Position numbers and translations under genes: made by a program
Origin: Candidatus Nitronereus thalassa
GTDB lineage: Bacteria > Nitrospirota > Nitrospiria > Nitrospirales > UBA8639
Assembly: GCF_032191465.1 (NCBI RefSeq)
Contig: NZ_JAQOUE010000002.1
Location: 372,001-436,000, forward strand
Length of the DNA stretch: 64,000 nt
Direction: 5' to 3'
The notes under the pieces: generated by a model
The model's database searches: none
What the model saw: the letters and a program-made list of their open reading frames with translations, nothing else
What the model was told of the DNA's origin: nothing
Part shown: positions 63,674-64,000 of the stretch, piece after piece
How positions within the stretch are numbered: the stretch's first letter is position 1
Layout of the letters: the number at the start of each line of letters is the position of its first letter

Positions 63674-64000
63674 TTACACGAACCCTAAATTAGAAACTGG
63701 GAAATTCACCAAATTGGGGAACACTGCATTGATATCTGACGAGTTCACCCCAAACCAATTGGCCAAGGTCGCTCCGTATTGATCTACACTTGTCGTGGGT
63801 ATCCATCGTCCCCTGCCATCGGTCGTATCTGGCCCATCTAATTGCAACACGGGGGGCATCCCATAAATACCTCCAGTCACGGCTCCGCCTAACACAAACT
63901 GATAGCTTCCCCAGGCATGGTCCGTCCCTAAATTTGGATTAGGTTGAAATGTCCGTCCAAAATCCGACTGCGTAAACGCCGTAACTTCGTTTTGTACATT
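63674..64000 (-). CDS. DUF1501 protein, C-terminal part (cut by the window)
   Basis: 108 residues visible, reading in from beyond base 64000. The strings [20 protein letters not shown] and [18 protein letters not shown] match the end of DUF1501 proteins, which resemble alkaline phosphatase/sulfatase folds and are often exported by Tat. The full protein would be several hundred residues. Stop at 63674. Confidence 0.9.
   Translation of the reverse strand, partial: NVQNEVTAFTQSDFGRTFQPNPNLGTDHAWGSYQFVLGGAVTGGIYGMPPVLQLDGPDTTDGRGRWIPTTSVDQYGATLANWFGVNSSDINAVFPNLVNFPVSNLGFV

Overview
The window is a bacterial chromosome segment with about 70 supportable genes, dense packing, mostly AGGAG-type ribosome sites and a mid-range base composition. 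No rRNA, complete tRNA, CRISPR array, transposase or integrase was found. The gene mix (long helicase, sigma-70 and Tex-type housekeeping genes, a GAF/sigma-54 activator, many conserved small exported proteins) suggests a Gram-negative environmental bacterium. My best guess is Nitrospirota, Nitrospira-like, but this is inference: no marker gene in the window fixes it.

Layout. 0-3.1 kb: a lysine-rich microprotein, a membrane-anchored TPR/PPC-repeat protein, and an AT-rich unknown gene lying between two degenerate integron attC-like sites. 3.2-6.8 kb: a GAF/sigma-54 activator divergent from a three-gene operon (AhpD-like, SnoaL-like, isochorismatase-like), with a clear -24/-12 promoter and an upstream palindrome. 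6.8-12.8 kb: a long minus-strand run with a GT39-type glycosyltransferase, rfbA, rfbC, rfbD, rfbB (dTDP-L-rhamnose synthesis) and a two-gene nucleotidyltransferase-like pair. 13-16.5 kb: rlpA, then an AT-rich island with an AbiTii-like/helix-hairpin-helix protein and a Tat-type exported protein. The island is followed by an inverted repeat and what looks like the 3' half of a tRNA-Thr. 17-24.7 kb: minus-strand mtgA, DUF72, pncB, a small membrane protein, floA and nfeD, then a large sigma-70 factor and a zinc-ribbon peptide. 25-40 kb: HxlR regulator with operator, DEAD-box helicase, stress-type membrane proteins, YnfA, TerC, aldo/keto reductase, CBS protein, Vgb-like lipoprotein, RsmJ, and a cysteine-rich secreted protein.

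39-47 kb is the main accessory region. A HepT/MntA toxin-antitoxin pair sits between the end of the cysteine-rich protein gene and a second, about 94% identical, copy of that gene's last 222 bp. Next come a PAS-like protein and an AT-rich pair: a DUF4062 protein whose C-terminal half reads like a DeoR-type (phosphosugar-isomerase fold) sensor, and a membrane-anchored unknown protein. A SelO-like pseudokinase and a stretch of palindromic repeats follow. The DUF4062-DeoRC-like fusion is my best candidate for an undescribed system, probably a conflict or defence effector with a built-in ligand sensor.

47-64 kb: peptidase E, a deaminase, a Yip1-type protein, then a minus-strand helicase, ylqF and tex run, a zinc-binding microprotein, an HD-GYP protein, ychF, small hypotheticals (one carrying a 24-bp perfect palindrome in its 3' end), a Sel1-repeat protein, a zinc alcohol dehydrogenase, DUF2891, and a DUF1501 gene cut by the window edge.
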